This document shows, in pieces, positions 1 through 14,159 of a stretch of 64,000 nt of DNA. Origin of the DNA: Chaenocephalus aceratus. Taxonomy: Eukaryota > Chordata > Actinopteri > Perciformes > Channichthyidae. The position numbers and the translations under genes were made by a program. Location: contig CM043788.1 of assembly GCA_023974075.1 (NCBI GenBank), positions 31,525,054 through 31,589,053 on the forward strand, given 5' to 3'. Every line of letters starts with the position of its first letter. Positions within the stretch are counted from its first letter, which is position 1. Below the pieces are notes generated by a model. It had not been told where the DNA came from, made no database searches, and worked only from the letters and a program-made list of their open reading frames with translations.

Positions 1-1743
1 AGGAAACTTAATCTTGTTTAAAGTCATCCAAAGAAGACATCACCCGAATTTCAGACATAAATTAGCCAGCTATCCTTTGATTATAGGAAGCTTTACATAC
101 TGCCTAAAATAATTTGATTAACCCAGCTCCCTGAGCCTTGGGGAGCTGAGTGAGTGACTTTTGGAGGACTTTGGAAGAATATTAAATAAGTTAGATTATC
201 TCTTTCAAGTTATCCTCCAGACCTTACATAAAGAAAGATATATGACCTACTCACATTTTAAATCAATCGGAAAATAGTCCACATTAAGCTTCTGAGACTT
301 AATTTTAAAACAGCTATGTACAGACATTGATTTCACAAACATGCAGGGCTCCACTCTGGATAAAAGTGAACAATTCCTAAAAGGTTGCTCCATCACTGAT
401 CCTCTCAAAGTTCTGTTTTATGACCTACTCCACGATATTACTAAGACACATAAACCTTCACGGACTCATCAATCTTTTTCTTTCTATCTCCTAGAGCTTC
501 ATGCTGGCTTGGGGGAGGGTTAAACAAATGCTTCACATGCCAGGCAGCATCAGAGTCATCTCCTCCTCTGTAATTAGTTCAGATTATACCAGATATTTGA
601 AATAAATAAATAAATAATGCCCTGTGAGGAATGAGGGCTAAGAACAGGATTAATAGGGGAGCGAAACAGTGTGGATCAGTTTCACTTAGCTACACTCAGG
701 CTGCCTGAATTGTGTTTATTTGGGAGTAAACATGACACATGGGCATGAGAGAGTCACACACATTATGTATAATGCATGTAATATTCCTTGAACCAGTAGC
801 ACTGTGCCGCGCAAACACAAGAAATTGGGCTCAGTACAGTGTTAAGAACATTGTTTTCCAACTGTCAAGTGATTTGCGGAGTGAAAGCCTCAGGGAGCAT
901 ATGCTATTATCACAGATCTACTTTTCATTGGGATGACAGGGTGGCACCGAGCCAGATGCTTTTGACTATAGGATCAGTGCTTTACGTTTAGGAGCAAAAA
1001 CAAATCCATATGCTAAAGATTAAACAAGCTTAAGTCTTTTATTGTGAACAATATGTTGTATATTACCATTTTAAACATAGGCAGTGTAAGCGTTCATGGT
1101 GCGGTGAAATAAAGAGGAGCAATGACAGATGCTTTCTATTGATGTCTACGGCCCCCTGACGACTGTGAAAGTACTGTATGCCATTTATAACATGAGATAA
1201 GACAAGATTTTTTCTGACGCCCAAGAGATCCAAAATACAGACTGTGATTAAAGCAAACGATACAAAAAATAGCTTTAAAGAAGTTGTTATATTGATTTGT
1301 TTTATTTATAGAGAGCCAGGTTAGCTCTTTCCAAATGATTCAAAACGTTTTGCTAAGCTAACTAATGGCTGTAGATGTATATATAATATACAAACATGAG
1401 TTGGCATCAATCTTCTCGTCCTTTAGTCTAACTTTTGAAAATAACATAAGAAAACATGCACCCTTAAATGTCAAACTATTCCTCAAATACATTTCATAAT
1501 AATAGTATAACAGTTATTATGAAAAAGAGGTAGGCAGCGCTATATTTATTAAAAAGCCAGGTTGTAAAAGTAATACTATAATATCCGAAATGTCAGGGCA
1601 CACTATTTTTAATATGATTATTATTATTAGATTTTACAATAACCTTAAAGAAATGAGAAGGACATCTTAATAATAAACAGAGTTATACATGTGATAAAGA
1701 GAATGCAACTTTAAGATGTTGTTAACTAAAGCATGTTAGTGCT
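1..1743. other. Non-coding, AT-rich; no gene seen
   Basis: This stretch has no ORF with recognisable similarity and no transposon end that I can pair. It is probably intron or 3' flank of the negr1-like gene, which runs leftwards on the minus strand. Confidence 0.5.
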
Positions 1744-1990
1744 TTAACCCTTCTCTTGCGTTTCGGGTCAAAAGTGACCGAGTGACTTTGTTTTTGATCA
1801 TAGATATTGTGTTTTTCATCCACACTCGGCCTCTGAACATATACAATTGATGATCACCACTTGCATTGATTTTTTTTGTGATGTATTCAACAGTGAAACA
1901 CCTATGATGTTTTCGGATGTTTTGACCGCCATAGGAACTGAATGGATATGAGTGTATTATGTTCATCCTGCAGATGGAAAACATCCACAT

Positions 1991-2101
<111 letters not shown>

Positions 2102-2300
2102 AGAGTGCTTACAGTATGTCCCCCCACACCTTCCAGACAAAACAAGTTACGGGAACCTCTCACTTTCTCGCGCTCACAGGTGCGAGCTCTGGGCCCCTCG
2201 AGAAAGAAAAACCTCTCACTTTCTCGCAGTAAATGCCCCTCCCTTACTGTCTCTCATGCAGTTATATTTGTGCCTTGCTCATATTTGACACATTGACACA

Positions 2301-2621
2301 ATGAGTAGGCGACCGATTAAGCGATTTTCTGTCAGAGAGGCTCTGGACAAATGTTTTGAACCAGAGATAGAGGATGATGTCTCAGAAATGGAAGACAACA
2401 GCGATCCAGACTATGAGCCTAACCAACAGTCAACAGACCAGGAAGCGGCCCCTGAGGGAGAGGCCCCTGAATATTTATTTTTCTCTAAATGTTCATTGAG
2501 GAAAACAGTATCAGTGTCTTATTTTATATTCATCACAGTGAATGCAGTGAATGCTGAACTTGATGGGCCCACCGGTGGGTCCGGACCATATATAGTACAT
2601 ATAGTTGAAAGTACACAATGA
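2301..2621 (+). pseudogene. piggyBac transposase N-terminal fragment (PGBD4-like)
   Basis: A 106-codon ORF begins MSRRPIKRFSVREALDKCFE and continues with a Glu/Asp-rich stretch (about residues 20-55). This is the usual form of the N terminus of vertebrate piggyBac-derived transposases: MSRR, then FS-EAL, then an acidic region. The catalytic DDD domain is absent. After about residue 57 the sequence no longer looks like transposase and runs into the right part of the element. This fits an internal deletion that left a non-autonomous copy. Its position between paired piggyBac ends supports the call. Confidence 0.75.
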
Positions 2622-5600
2622 AACACTGACTTGCTTGTATCAAATCAATACATCCCAAACATCATTGGAACGGGAATAATCTCAGCTACAACACCAACTA
2701 AAGCATTTCCATATCCAGTAAACACAGCCTACATGGCAAGCATTTTTATAATATACAGTCATGTACAGTAAGCACTATCTTTGAACTTACTGCACAATTA
2801 TAACATGAAATTCACCCCTGGTGTCATTCTGTCTGTCAACCCTTGATTCTACTTGCTTTGACTGTTCAAATGAGATGTCAACCATCAAAATTGGATAAGG
2901 GGTTATCACTGTGCAAAACACCTAGTATGGGAAGGGGGGTATGACCGAAAAGCAAGAGAAGGGTTACAAAAACATCAGTTTTGATCTATTGAGATAATGC
3001 TGCTCATGTTTGTATCTTTAACTCTCAAACAATCACACATTGTATTCAGTACCGTGGAAAAGCAGATGTACATGGTATACGAACCACCAATTTAATACCT
3101 TGTTATTTTGACATATGAATGTACAGTTCCCATTATAACGTTTATTATTGATCAGAATTAGAAAAAAGGAAATGTTCGATGGTGACCTCTGAGTGTGGAG
3201 CAGAGAGACGTGAGCAGCGAGTGAGTCAGGTCCGGCTGAGTGGGAGTGGGTTAAGTCTTGGTGTGAGGGGGTCACAGCTGGCTGAGGCGGTGGTCACAGT
3301 TGCTGTGACGGCAGTGGGCACAAGTGAACGCCTGAAGCTTGGCTTCTTGTTGTTAGGTGGGCAGAGCTGTGCCGGCCATCTGCCACACTTCATCATGGAG
3401 GGGTGGGAGGAGTTGTTCAGGACGGTCGTGTCCATCATCCTCCTCTCAGCCTGCAGACTGTGCAGTTCCAGCCCGACCACAGAGTTGGACTTCCTTATAA
3501 TTGGCATCACTAGCCTTCATGCCACACACAAATCCAAGAACAGTGCTCTGACCACGGCTGACTTTCTGCAGCCTGCCGCGCATACTGAAGGATTTCAGTT
3601 TCCTCATAGAGAGGGTTGTGATATTTGCCATGTTTCATTTTTTTTCAGCCATTAACCTTTTGAGTTTTGTTGATAAAAGCTTAATGTTTCCAACAACTCA
3701 AGATAAACTACTACTATTAAAGTGTAATTAGCATTGCAGAGAAGTCAGTGATGAAACTGTGTTGATTGTATCATGTGGATACAGTCCAGTTTGTAATGTA
3801 GCTCCAGCAGCAGCAATTTTGTGACAAACAGTTGTGACTTTGAAATATCATAGTATTCAAAATCAGAGTCAAAACTATTAAATATCCAGCATGTACTGTA
3901 AATAGGACCTAATTACTTTCACAATTACATAATGGCCTGCCAGATCTATGTTTTGCTTATGTTGTACTGGCACAACAAGGTTAGATAATAAAACACAATG
4001 ACTGATGTTGCCTATTAACATTGTTTTCTTTATGTAATTTGATTTTTCTTAGTTATTTGCCCTTGATCAGTGGCCTGAAACATGCACTTCAGGTGCAGTG
4101 AGGGATGCACCTGAAACCGGAACAATTTTTCCCACTTCACAGATTTGCTTACCTAACACTTGTTTTTGGAAGCGCATCTTCCCAAACTCATTCACAGGGG
4201 AAAAAAGGAGATAACATACTGTACAATTCATTATTAAACTTGATTGAAAAAAAAGCCATTTGCAGGGATCTAAAATAATTCCCTTTGCCAAGCCACTTAG
4301 TGAGGGCGCCATCAAAAAATGAAGTTCAAATACAACTTGGAACAAAACAAGAACAGTGGGATGCTGAGTGAGTTTATCTCCACGATTGAAACCAGTGGTG
4401 TTCCTTTGGACCATGAAATTGTGATTTGTTCTGCAAGTGTTACATCAAATGAGAGTTCAGGGTCATGCCAGGACTGTTCGTTGCTGCTAAGCTTATTTTA
4501 ATATGTTATCTGAGGTAATCTCCATGGATAATTATATTTGGCTCAGATAGACAGGTAGGCCAACACGTGCTAATCCAGGTCTGTGTGTTCATGAAACACA
4601 ACATGAAACAATGGTATCCATCTACAGAGCTGGTTGGAAAAATTACAACAACACAGAGCGGATTCACCATGCAGTATGAATCCTCACATGTACTGTAAGT
4701 GCAGGTGCATATGTGAATATTTCAGGATGTTTTCAATTCAGTGGCTTTGGTGTCCCTACCAGTGAAAGCTTTTCAGTGAGAGTGCATTCCAGCATGTTCC
4801 TGTGCGCATGAACAGTATTAAGAAGAAATAATGTAACCATAGTGAGAGATTACATTCTGTGACTTGCTTAAAACCATTAGAGAGAGAGAAAAGACGACCA
4901 GGCAGAGGGGATTACTCCGAGCTTGAATGTGGAAGCGGCAGAACATAGTGAGGGAGGGGGGGACGGCACAAGGGCGACATTGACAGTGTAGCACTGACAA
5001 CAGCACTGGCAGCAGATCAGGTTAAAGAGTCTGGCAGAAAGCCAACTGAAAGAGGAAAGCACAGGACAGAAGGCAGAGAGAGGGATATAGGAATATTAAG
5101 ACAGAATGGGAGTGATACAACTAAACACTGAACACTGAACAGACCAGATTCCATCTTACAAAAAACAACAAAAACCAAAGGCCTTTGCCACCAACAGCTT
5201 CCTTTAATATACACTGCATTTAGAACTAGAGGAGTGGGAGATTGGTGGTGTTTGAGGTGAAAAAGCCATACAGAGAAGAAGAAGCAGAAGAAGCCATTAG
5301 CATTATGAAAAGCATCAGACCCAGAGGCCTGCGGAACAGCCACTTTAATGACGCTACTGTTTGCTCCGCGTGGGGGTGGGGGTGCCGGCGTGGTAATGAA
5401 AAGAAGGGTGTTTTGATGACACAGGCTGCGGGAAGTATATATAGCCACGCTGTAAAAGCCAAACCAAAAAATAACAGAAAAGACAAGGAAAGCAAATAAA
5501 AAACAAATAAAGGACATACAAAGTACACCCAGCAGGCATTCCAGCCAGCCAATTGTTATAACTCAAGATGGAGGAGAGGATCTCAGCTGGGGTTAGTATG

Positions 5601-8600
5601 AGGCAGCGGACCTCTTTGCTGATTCGGTGTACAGCATGGTGACATATACTGACCTGGGCTTGAGACAGCACTAGTGGTCGTGGGTTCAATAATTGCTACA
5701 GGGGAGGAGAGGGGGGAAGGGGGGGGGGAGGGAAAGAGGACATTCATGTATTATTAACAGAATGGAGACGTAAAAATAAAGATGCATGCAAGGACAAGGG
5801 ACAGGGAATGGAGACAAATCCTCTCCATGCATTAAGGACCTGTGTCTATATGGCAAGATGCACTCCACATGCTCATAAACAACATCTTTTATCACACCAA
5901 TCGCCTCGGATGTGTACGGGTCACTGCCCAGGAAAAAGGAAAGGAGGGACACCTGGGGAGCTCGGGCAGCTTCTGGGCTCTGAAGGGTTTTATGATTGGG
6001 TGAAAAACTTTTGTCACACTAATGGTATGCTAAACAACTGGCTCATTCTCCATGTCCTTCTTTTTGGTTGTATGACCGGCCGAGAACTAAAGGAATAAGA
6101 AAGGGTCTTTTCCTGTATTTTGAAAGGGAGGTAATTCAACAAAATAGTTAACATTGCTAGTTAACACTTATCTCTACAAGATCTCTAATCCTGCTTGGAT
6201 AGTGAAATGTATCATCATTCACTCGTATTGCTCAACGGCTTCTTTTTACATTCTTCACTGTTGTGAATTGACATTTTCTAAATACGTAGATGGTTTCTTT
6301 TGTAATATAACATTTTCGTCAAATTGAAAGTTTGATGTAGTCTATTATTATTACATCCATATGCATTGTTTAGAGGTTTTAATATTAAATTGCATGACAA
6401 CACTAATCAAATGAATGCAAAAAAATGCAGTGGCTTTTGATTGTAGCTTGGCTATCTACAAATGGCAGGGTTTCTTGAATTATGTCCCCTGCTGTGCTTG
6501 TGACGATTCTCTCTGTCCTATCAGTGGACTGCAGTGTTGAAGCTCCACTTTTTGGTATGAGCTTTGAACATCAACAGTGGTGGTACCAAATAAAGTACCA
6601 GATATTATCAACATATTTTGCTACTGTAAATGCAACCCAAAGAAGAAGGGTTCCAAGCAGAGTTGAGCCTTCAGTTGAAGTGCTTTGTGGACGTAACTAC
6701 AAGAGTCCCAATCTGATTACCTTATGAACTCTTATAGGCTGAGCTACTGGTGGCATTTAGGAAATGGAATAATATAACTTCCTGAAATGTTTACTATAGT
6801 GTGTCAAACTATAATAGCTTAGTGTGTCCACGGAAGGATGGCAGGAGAACACCTTCCTTACTTTAGAAGTGCAAGAGTAAAATGTCACACCAAGTAGATC
6901 CTATGCTTATTCATATGTATGGTAAACATGATAATAGATGCAAGGTTGTGAATAAAAAAAACGAGGTATGTATGACTGTTTTAACACATAGCCAAAAAAG
7001 AACTGGGGTTACTGATACGAGGTACTTAAAAATGACTTGGCCAATTCCTTTGATTTCTGACTTTCCAAAGTTTAAAGCTCAACCTATTCCCTGATGTGCA
7101 GCATCAATTATTCACTGCTGTTTTGGTATAAAGAGATCACTGTAATATAAACATTGCAGCCTATTTGATCTGAAGCTTGAAACAAATAAGTAAATAGCAT
7201 AGCTTTCTGTTTGGTAAACAAGCTCTTAATTCAAGATAAGCTGTGACGAGCTTTGTGCAGTGACTCATTCGGGAGCAGATTCTAGGATGTCTGGCAAAGC
7301 AAAGCTGTACTTTACCATCAGAGCTCAACTCAAAGTGATTCAGTGGTTGGACTCATAGGGATTTTCTTAGCTTTGAGTATGTGGCAGACCAACAGTGCAA
7401 CTTACACTTGCAGCTGAAAAACTATTTTCTACTCTTCAAAAATGTGAAAACCACCTTTTCAAGAAGGCTTCATGGTGGAGGAGGAGCTTATCCATCACAA
7501 GGGAAACCATAGCACCCATGATAACACCTCACAAAGAGAAGAATAATACTCCATACTGTTGCAGTTAGCTGCTGTATATAGGCCATGCAATACAGCAGAA
7601 GCCTACTTAGAACCTCCATTTTTAATCCATTTACATGGAAAGGGGAATTGGCCATTTCAATTGTGGGGCAAAAGGATGCGCTGTCGTCCTCACCGTGCTC
7701 TCAATCTGTTGTAAGTTTTTTTTAGAAGCAATCTAACAACTGAATAATAACTATGTTGACTTTTAAAATGCTACTGATATGCCAACATAATATAAACATT
7801 TACTTTCATTTGATTTCATCATTCTTTTTGATGGGGAAACTGTGTAGGAATCAGTATTCACACTTGAAATGATATGCCTTTTCCCTCAGTATATCGGTGG
7901 GGAAATGGTCAAATGTATCTTCTCTTCCACAAATGTTTCCACTTTAAGTACTCCTGTGGGAGCCCATATGTGAAGCTAGTTTCGTTTGAGTTTTTTTTCA
8001 TACAGGCAGGCGGGTGCTATCTGATTAATACTTGAGCATGGACTCACCAGTGAATCATTTCATGAGCTCTCAGAGACTCGTCCGTTACTGTGGAACATCT
8101 TTTGACATGCAATCTCTCCCTCATAGCTGCACCACACTGACTAGGGCTCTTTCTCTAATTCAGCAGAGCAACGCATCATTTCACGCAGTGTATATGGCAG
8201 TCGACCTTGCACTGCCTGCTCACTTGCAAGATAAAACACATTAGTTTTCACAGCTATTTCATTTCATGGATTGCTATTCTCTTTGTTCTCTTTAGATGGG
8301 ATAATGCAAGAGATTTAAAGAACATGATTTGTAGGAATCAATGTTCACGTGGGGCCTCGCTCGGTTATCTGATCAAAAGCATAATGAGGAGTTAATGCTA
8401 AAGCTGCAATGTGACGACTCAAACAGCTACAGTACAGTATATAAGCGGTTCGTCCTTAACATGAGATGGGTTCAAGTATAGTTTTCAGTAGAAAGACAAG
8501 ATAGCAATTTAATAAGACCAGATCAAGACAAAAACCCAAAAGAAGTATTCAGCAAAGTGGCTGAATGTGTTGCTAATTTTTTAGTATTTATGCCAAAAAC

Positions 8601-9775
8601 AAACACCTGAGTAATTACATGCTGAGTCAATAATATTGATCCTAATACTATCAAACCTCCTCCGACCAATGGCTACATTTTGTGCTAAAGTGAAGTAGAA
8701 GTCTTAGTTATTAGCTAAATAAGAAGGAAGAGGATGATCCAAAGAAATTCCAATTCATCTTCACTGCTCCATTTGAGTGCATTATCGAGTTATTCTTCAT
8801 GCAGGGACACATTCCCTGTGTAAACTCTTTAGCTATACTATTTCACATTTTCCTCACAGAGCCCTCAGTGATGATGGAACGGTCCGTGTTAAAGACTGTG
8901 TTAATTAGTGAGCCAGAAAATTACTTATTCATCCTATGTCCTTTTTAATGCTGTGCAGAGAGTGTATCATCCTGTGAGCATCAACTGGGCTCAGTCATCC
9001 AAGGATGAGCGTTCTTAGCAGTGCATCTGGCCTCCAACATGAGTCTGCGAGGTCGGCTGGGTATAAAGTCCATTGCCCGCTGGGCTGCAGGATGAACACT
9101 CTGTTTCAGCACCAAACATTTCCTCATCGCAGTGAAATGGGAAAATGTTAATGGTTTTCTGATTGCCTAAATATGGAAATTCAGGCATTCAAATGATAGG
9201 TGAATGGCACAACACTGTAAGGGTGCTCTTGAGGGAAATAAAGGACACTGCAACACCAGCGTCTTAATTTTTTTTAGCACATTTTGATATGTGACTATTT
9301 GAAAATCAAACCACCTAAAAACTATGTCAAAAGAATCCATTGTGTTCATTATAAAACACTGAAATGCAATCAGAAAAAAAGATGAATACTGCCAGGATCC
9401 AGCTGGTTTTATGAGATATTTAGGCAAATGAGAAGAGGGTAGGTATTTTACAAAAGATAAAAACAACTTGCATAAACATGCCTTCCAATCCCCACATGGC
9501 TCCAGTATTATTTCCCTGCATTATAGGCTGCAATCATACACCAACATTTCAGGTATCACCTTTAGCTCCCATTTTCCTGCATCTCTGCTCCATGACTCAG
9601 ATACAATCACACGGTTCGAGAACAAACAACATCATCAACAACAATGGCAGATGAGGAAACATGTTGAAATGACACGTACACATGGGGTGATTGATAAGCG
9701 TGACAAACAACATGAACTTCATTAACCAACTAGCCAGCATTGTCTCTCTTGCCTGAGGGAGGCTGTGCAGTGTCG

Positions 9776-9802
9776 GAGAGAGAGAGAGAGAGAGAGAGAG
9801 AG
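9776..9802. repeat. (GA)n microsatellite
   Basis: About 27 bases of uninterrupted GA dinucleotide, followed at 9840-9900 by a G/A-rich stretch. Confidence 0.95.
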
Positions 9803-11755
9803 TAACTATTTGTCTCCCCTATCAGTCTCTTCCGATTACTGGTTGGGGAGGGGAGGAGGGGAGAGGAGAAAGGAGGAAATGAAGGCAGAGGTATAGGCGG
9901 AGAAAATCTCCTCCAGGACTAAGCCGAGGTGGGCTGGGGGATAAGAGCTTGACCAATTAAGCTGGAGAACTCCTCAGAAAATTGGAGTGAACGGCCTCAG
10001 TCTTTTCATCGAAGTTCACTTCCATCTACAGTAGCACATCAAATGGGAAGTTGAAATAAGGATTGCCAGTTTGCTCTGCTAAAAGCATAAACTTCTGGAC
10101 ATTTCAGCAAAACGATATGGTTCATAATAAAATACATGCTGACTATAACATCTGCCCACAAAACTAACTCATTTGGGCAAGCTGTGGCTTCTTCATGGCA
10201 ATAACTTTAATGTGTCGAACAACTCAATAAGTAAATTAACAAACACATCAGCATATCATACTGCAGCTGGTTATCCTCATTTTGTAAGAAACTGACGATC
10301 CAGTACCACTCTCTGCAGGTTTTGTTTAACTTTACTGCTTTGGTTTTGTACAACTGCTAATACAGACCGACACTATTAAGCTATGATTTTCTCCGAAATC
10401 TGAAACCTCATTAATTACTTTTCTGTTGTTACAGTTAGGCTATTGAGAGAAGAAAACCTGCGTCTTGTGATTGAATCTAACTGACTGAAAATAAATCACA
10501 GCAGGAATCAGACCTGTGAAATCTCTGGTTCAGTTGTGATGAATTAAATACAATATTTAATCTGCAAAAATATATAGAGGCAGAACATCTTCCCAAGTTA
10601 TTTCTGATTATGGGTATGCAATCATTCAAGCTTATTTTCCTGCTAATTGCATCTTTGTTACTAAACAGCTGTTCAGAAGTGCTCTTTTCTGCTTTATTAT
10701 TTGTTCATTCAATGATTATATAGTGTATTGTGTTATTCAAAAAGCAATCAGAAATGAAAACCTTTTTGCAAACACAAACACAGAGTACTTCAACAAGTAG
10801 TGACAAAGAGGATGTATGCTTTCGTTCTGCTCCGAAGAATTCAGTTTGTGTTTTACCACCACTTTAAATACACAGCTTAAAGTGGTACTTAGCTGAAAGA
10901 GATCACAATCCCTGACTAATGGATAAGCAGCACAGAAACCCACTTGGTTTCAACACAACCAGAATCCAAACCAGCACATCCGCACACAGTGACGATATAG
11001 CCGTCAAGAATGCAGAAATAAGCCAGAACCTACCATGTCAACCTATGCACAAAGCCAGGATGCAAATTGTGTTTCCCATGAAACAGAAACCAAACATGAT
11101 GTCTTCCAGTGGCTGCTTTGGACGGAAGGCAGTGGAGTTTTCTCTCCCTGAGAGAGGCCTTGCCAGGGTAACAGTTAATCTCATCAGAGATAATGGCAAG
11201 CCTTTTCCCAGACTCATTTAAAGTGGCTATGTCAGGTTAGAAAAAAATATGATTTACACTGCTGAAGGATAAGCACATTTAAACTTCAGAATCTTGAAAA
11301 TAACCCTAGTGCTTTGTATTTCGGTTTATATTTAATATTTTTACCTAGTGGATGTATTTTAAGAAGGCTATTTGAATTGGGTTGACCTCACTAGACCCTA
11401 TCAATTCATGCACAGTAATCAAACCTTGTTATATAATAAAAACATCCAAATAAACTATTGCGCATACATAAATACTCAATTACTTCACCACAAACCACCC
11501 ACACTGTGTTCGCACTTAACATTCACCTCAATGTATGATGCTCTATCAAATATGCATGCCCTTTTCCCCTTTCCCATCTCGCTCATCAATAGCTATCGAC
11601 TGGTTCTAAAATAGCAATCCAAAGTCACCGGTGGTGAAATCTAACCTCTGGGTTTTGTTATTTGCGTCAATGTACCGGTGAGAGCGCTGTGGCGATTGCA
11701 TGCCATTTCTCATTAAGAGCGGCAGCAGAATTGGCTTGTCTTCTATAAGTGGAGA

Positions 11756-11945
11756 TCATGAGAGAGAACAGAAGAGATGCTGTGTGTGTGCAAGAAAGAG
11801 GATGATAGAGAGAAAGAATGAGAGACAAGGGGGGGAGGACAAAGAGTAAGAGAGTGAGATAAGAGAATCAGAGAGACGATGCCACAATAGAGAGACAGAC
11901 AAAGAGATAAAGAGAGGGAATGAAGGAGAGAGAAGTTGGGGGTGG
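11756..11945. repeat. Purine-rich low-complexity tract
   Basis: About 190 bases, strongly biased to G and A on the plus strand, with repeated GAGA and AGAG motifs and a short (TG)n insert. This looks like a degenerate microsatellite, not a gene. Confidence 0.8.
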
Positions 11946-13681
11946 CAGCAAAGGAAGCTGCTCCTGACTATTCTGAGGGCTGCTTTGCCGCTTCTGCCTT
12001 TGAGGCCCTGCTAGTGTCACATTAAGATCATCCATTTGAGGATCTCAGACAAGCCTTTGATGTTCTTTGTGCATACACAAACAGGAGAGTGGAGTTCTCC
12101 TTTGACAATTGCCAACTCTAGAGAAATATATTTTTCATATTCTGAATCGCTGGCCTGCTAGGGACAATGTTATCATCAGAGGGTGCAGCGCAAACTGGTG
12201 AATAATTTAATTCACCAGTTCATATTTCATCACTGACTACATTTAATGGAATTGTTCAACCATACTAACCCTCAAACGTTAAGGAAGAAAATATGTTCAC
12301 CCTCCGCTTTTGCAGGTTGGCAGATAAAGCAGGTGGACAAAATAGCTGAAATGCCAAACAGTGTAGTCCTAGAAATACTTGAGTGCAAGTACAAGTTTGC
12401 GAATGTGTGTAGATGGATTTTGTAACATTCTTCGAGAACTAAGTTAAAAGCCACTTCCCATAGAGATTCAAAGATGAGCACAGGGGAGTTGCTGTGGACT
12501 ACAGACAGTTTGAATGTGTTCAAAATGAGTGAAGATGATTTCCCTCTTTTGAAATAGAGGAAAATGTAACCCTGTGTGTGCCCCAGGAATCCAAACAGCT
12601 TTGCAGTCTTCTCTGTTGATTGACCTGTTGACAGACCCTAGCTTTTAAGCACTACATTGGGAATAAGGCTTGGGGAATTTCAAAGGTCCTTTTATCTTTT
12701 TAGATTTTTTGTATCTGTATTTCAGAACGGGCCTATTAGGGAAACCAAGAACTTCATTCAGACATTAAAATAACCAGTTAGTCTTTTAATAGACTAATAG
12801 ACTTGTTTTCATTCAAATCTAGTGTATTACTTTTCAGAGGCTTTTCAAACTCAAAGCTATCTAAAACGATTGAAAGGAGGTTTCAATACACCACATCACC
12901 TGTCCCAGTGCTCAATCAGAATATCGTCATACAATGGCATCTGCCTTTACTGTATGTGTTGGCTTTCCTATAAGGGTTATCTGAATAATTGATCCTATAA
13001 TTACTACTTTGTTAATATCCTTTGCTTCTCTTTGCTAGAGCTTTGTCACAGATGATTTGATACAATTTATTTGTTTATCTCCCCTTTTTTCCCCACAATG
13101 ACCCAAATACCCATTGCACTGTAGTTGTAATGCCTCCTCTAATGTTGGCCTGGGTGGAGAGTTGACAGCCACATGACTCAATACATATCAAGCCCACAAG
13201 CCCTCAACCGAAGGGTGAAATGTTGTTGTAGTTGCTGCTGCCTGAAGAATGAACCTGGGTTCATGCCATGATAAGCAGCTGTTTTTTGTCTGCACCTGTT
13301 TTGGGAAAGCTTTTGTCTATGCTTCAGGTCGCTTAGCAAATCATCTATTTTTCAGTACCTGCATTTATAAAGAATCCTTCTCTAAATCGTGTTAAATATC
13401 TACAGTCTATTGCTGATGCACCACCAGTTTAGCCTCTGATTATTTGGCCTCTTCGGATATTAGTTAGAGCCTCATGGCGTCTTGAAAACTGTGAAAGGCC
13501 TGACTCTCAGACCTCTTAAAAGTCTGAGTCATACCGCGACATAGCATTCAACTTAGCACGGCTGACCGTGTATCTTCCTTTGTAATTGTGATGCTGTTAC
13601 CTCAAAGCTACATTTGCTTTTTTTAGGTGGTGTTTTGTCCAGTACACATGCAGGTGTAGACTTTAAAGCAGACACACAACA

Positions 13682-13682
13682 A

Positions 13683-13749
<67 letters not shown>

Positions 13750-13760
13750 ACACACACACA
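13682..13760. repeat. (CA)n microsatellite
   Basis: About 80 bases of CA repeat with CACCAC interruptions at both ends, 250 bases from the negr1-like exon at 14012-14159. Confidence 0.97.
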
Positions 13761-14011
13761 GACTTTGCAGCGATAATAGGCAATCAACATTCACAAAGCT
13801 GATGACAAATAAACCATTTCCACTGGTGACATGTGAGCCCCCAGTTGCAGCACTGGGTTTATGTTAGCTTTTTCTTCCTAAATAAAGACTGCTGTGGCAA
13901 CATGAAAACACTCCTGAGCACACAAACCCCCGCTGACATCCACAACAACCTGTCAGCCCTCTCACTCTCCACCACACCAGTTAGCTACAAGCAGATAGAA
14001 TGACAACTTAC

Positions 14012-14159
14012 GAATGAGAGGCACACTGGCATAGCCGTCCCTAGCTTGTTGGTGGCGACACATGTGTAGTTCCCGTAACGATCCTCTGTCATGTTGGTCA
14101 CTGTGAGGAATGATCTGGAGCTGAGGCTCTTGATGTCGATGCCTTGACCCTTGTTAATC
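14012..14159 (-). CDS. negr1: NEGR1-like IgLON exon: second half of Ig domain 3, with an apparent 1-base deletion
   Basis: This exon completes Ig domain 3. The translation contains [18 protein letters not shown], with the Y-G-N-Y-T-C motif around the second Ig cysteine and two N-glycosylation sequons (NMT and NYT). The acceptor is tgttttcag and the donor gtaagt follows position 14012. After NKLGTA the open frame reads MPVCLSF, which is not IgLON-like. Adding one A in the GCTATGCC stretch near 14030 would restore N-A-S-V-P-L, the sequon and ending expected in this family. The exon is 148 bp here; 149 bp would end in phase 1. The missing base could be an assembly indel or a real mutation. The GPI-anchor exons downstream were not seen. 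Confidence 0.9.

Larger units (their letters stand above)
2968..13681. other. Long non-coding stretch, negr1 intron or 3' flank
   Basis: No gene was recognised over 10.7 kb. It holds a G-rich run near 5700-5730, a (GA)n tract at 9776-9802 and a purine-rich tract at 11756-11945. Around 3226-3631 on the minus strand there are two overlapping ORFs in more GC-rich sequence that I could not assign. The expected last exons of the negr1-like gene (membrane-proximal region and GPI signal) should lie downstream on this strand, but I did not find them here. Confidence 0.5.

Noticed and set aside
5017..5552. Hydrophobic minus-strand ORFs as a possible GPI-signal exon of the negr1-like gene
   Set aside because: There is no IgLON-like sequence before the hydrophobic part, and no acceptor in the right phase was seen. 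Overlapping frames look alike.
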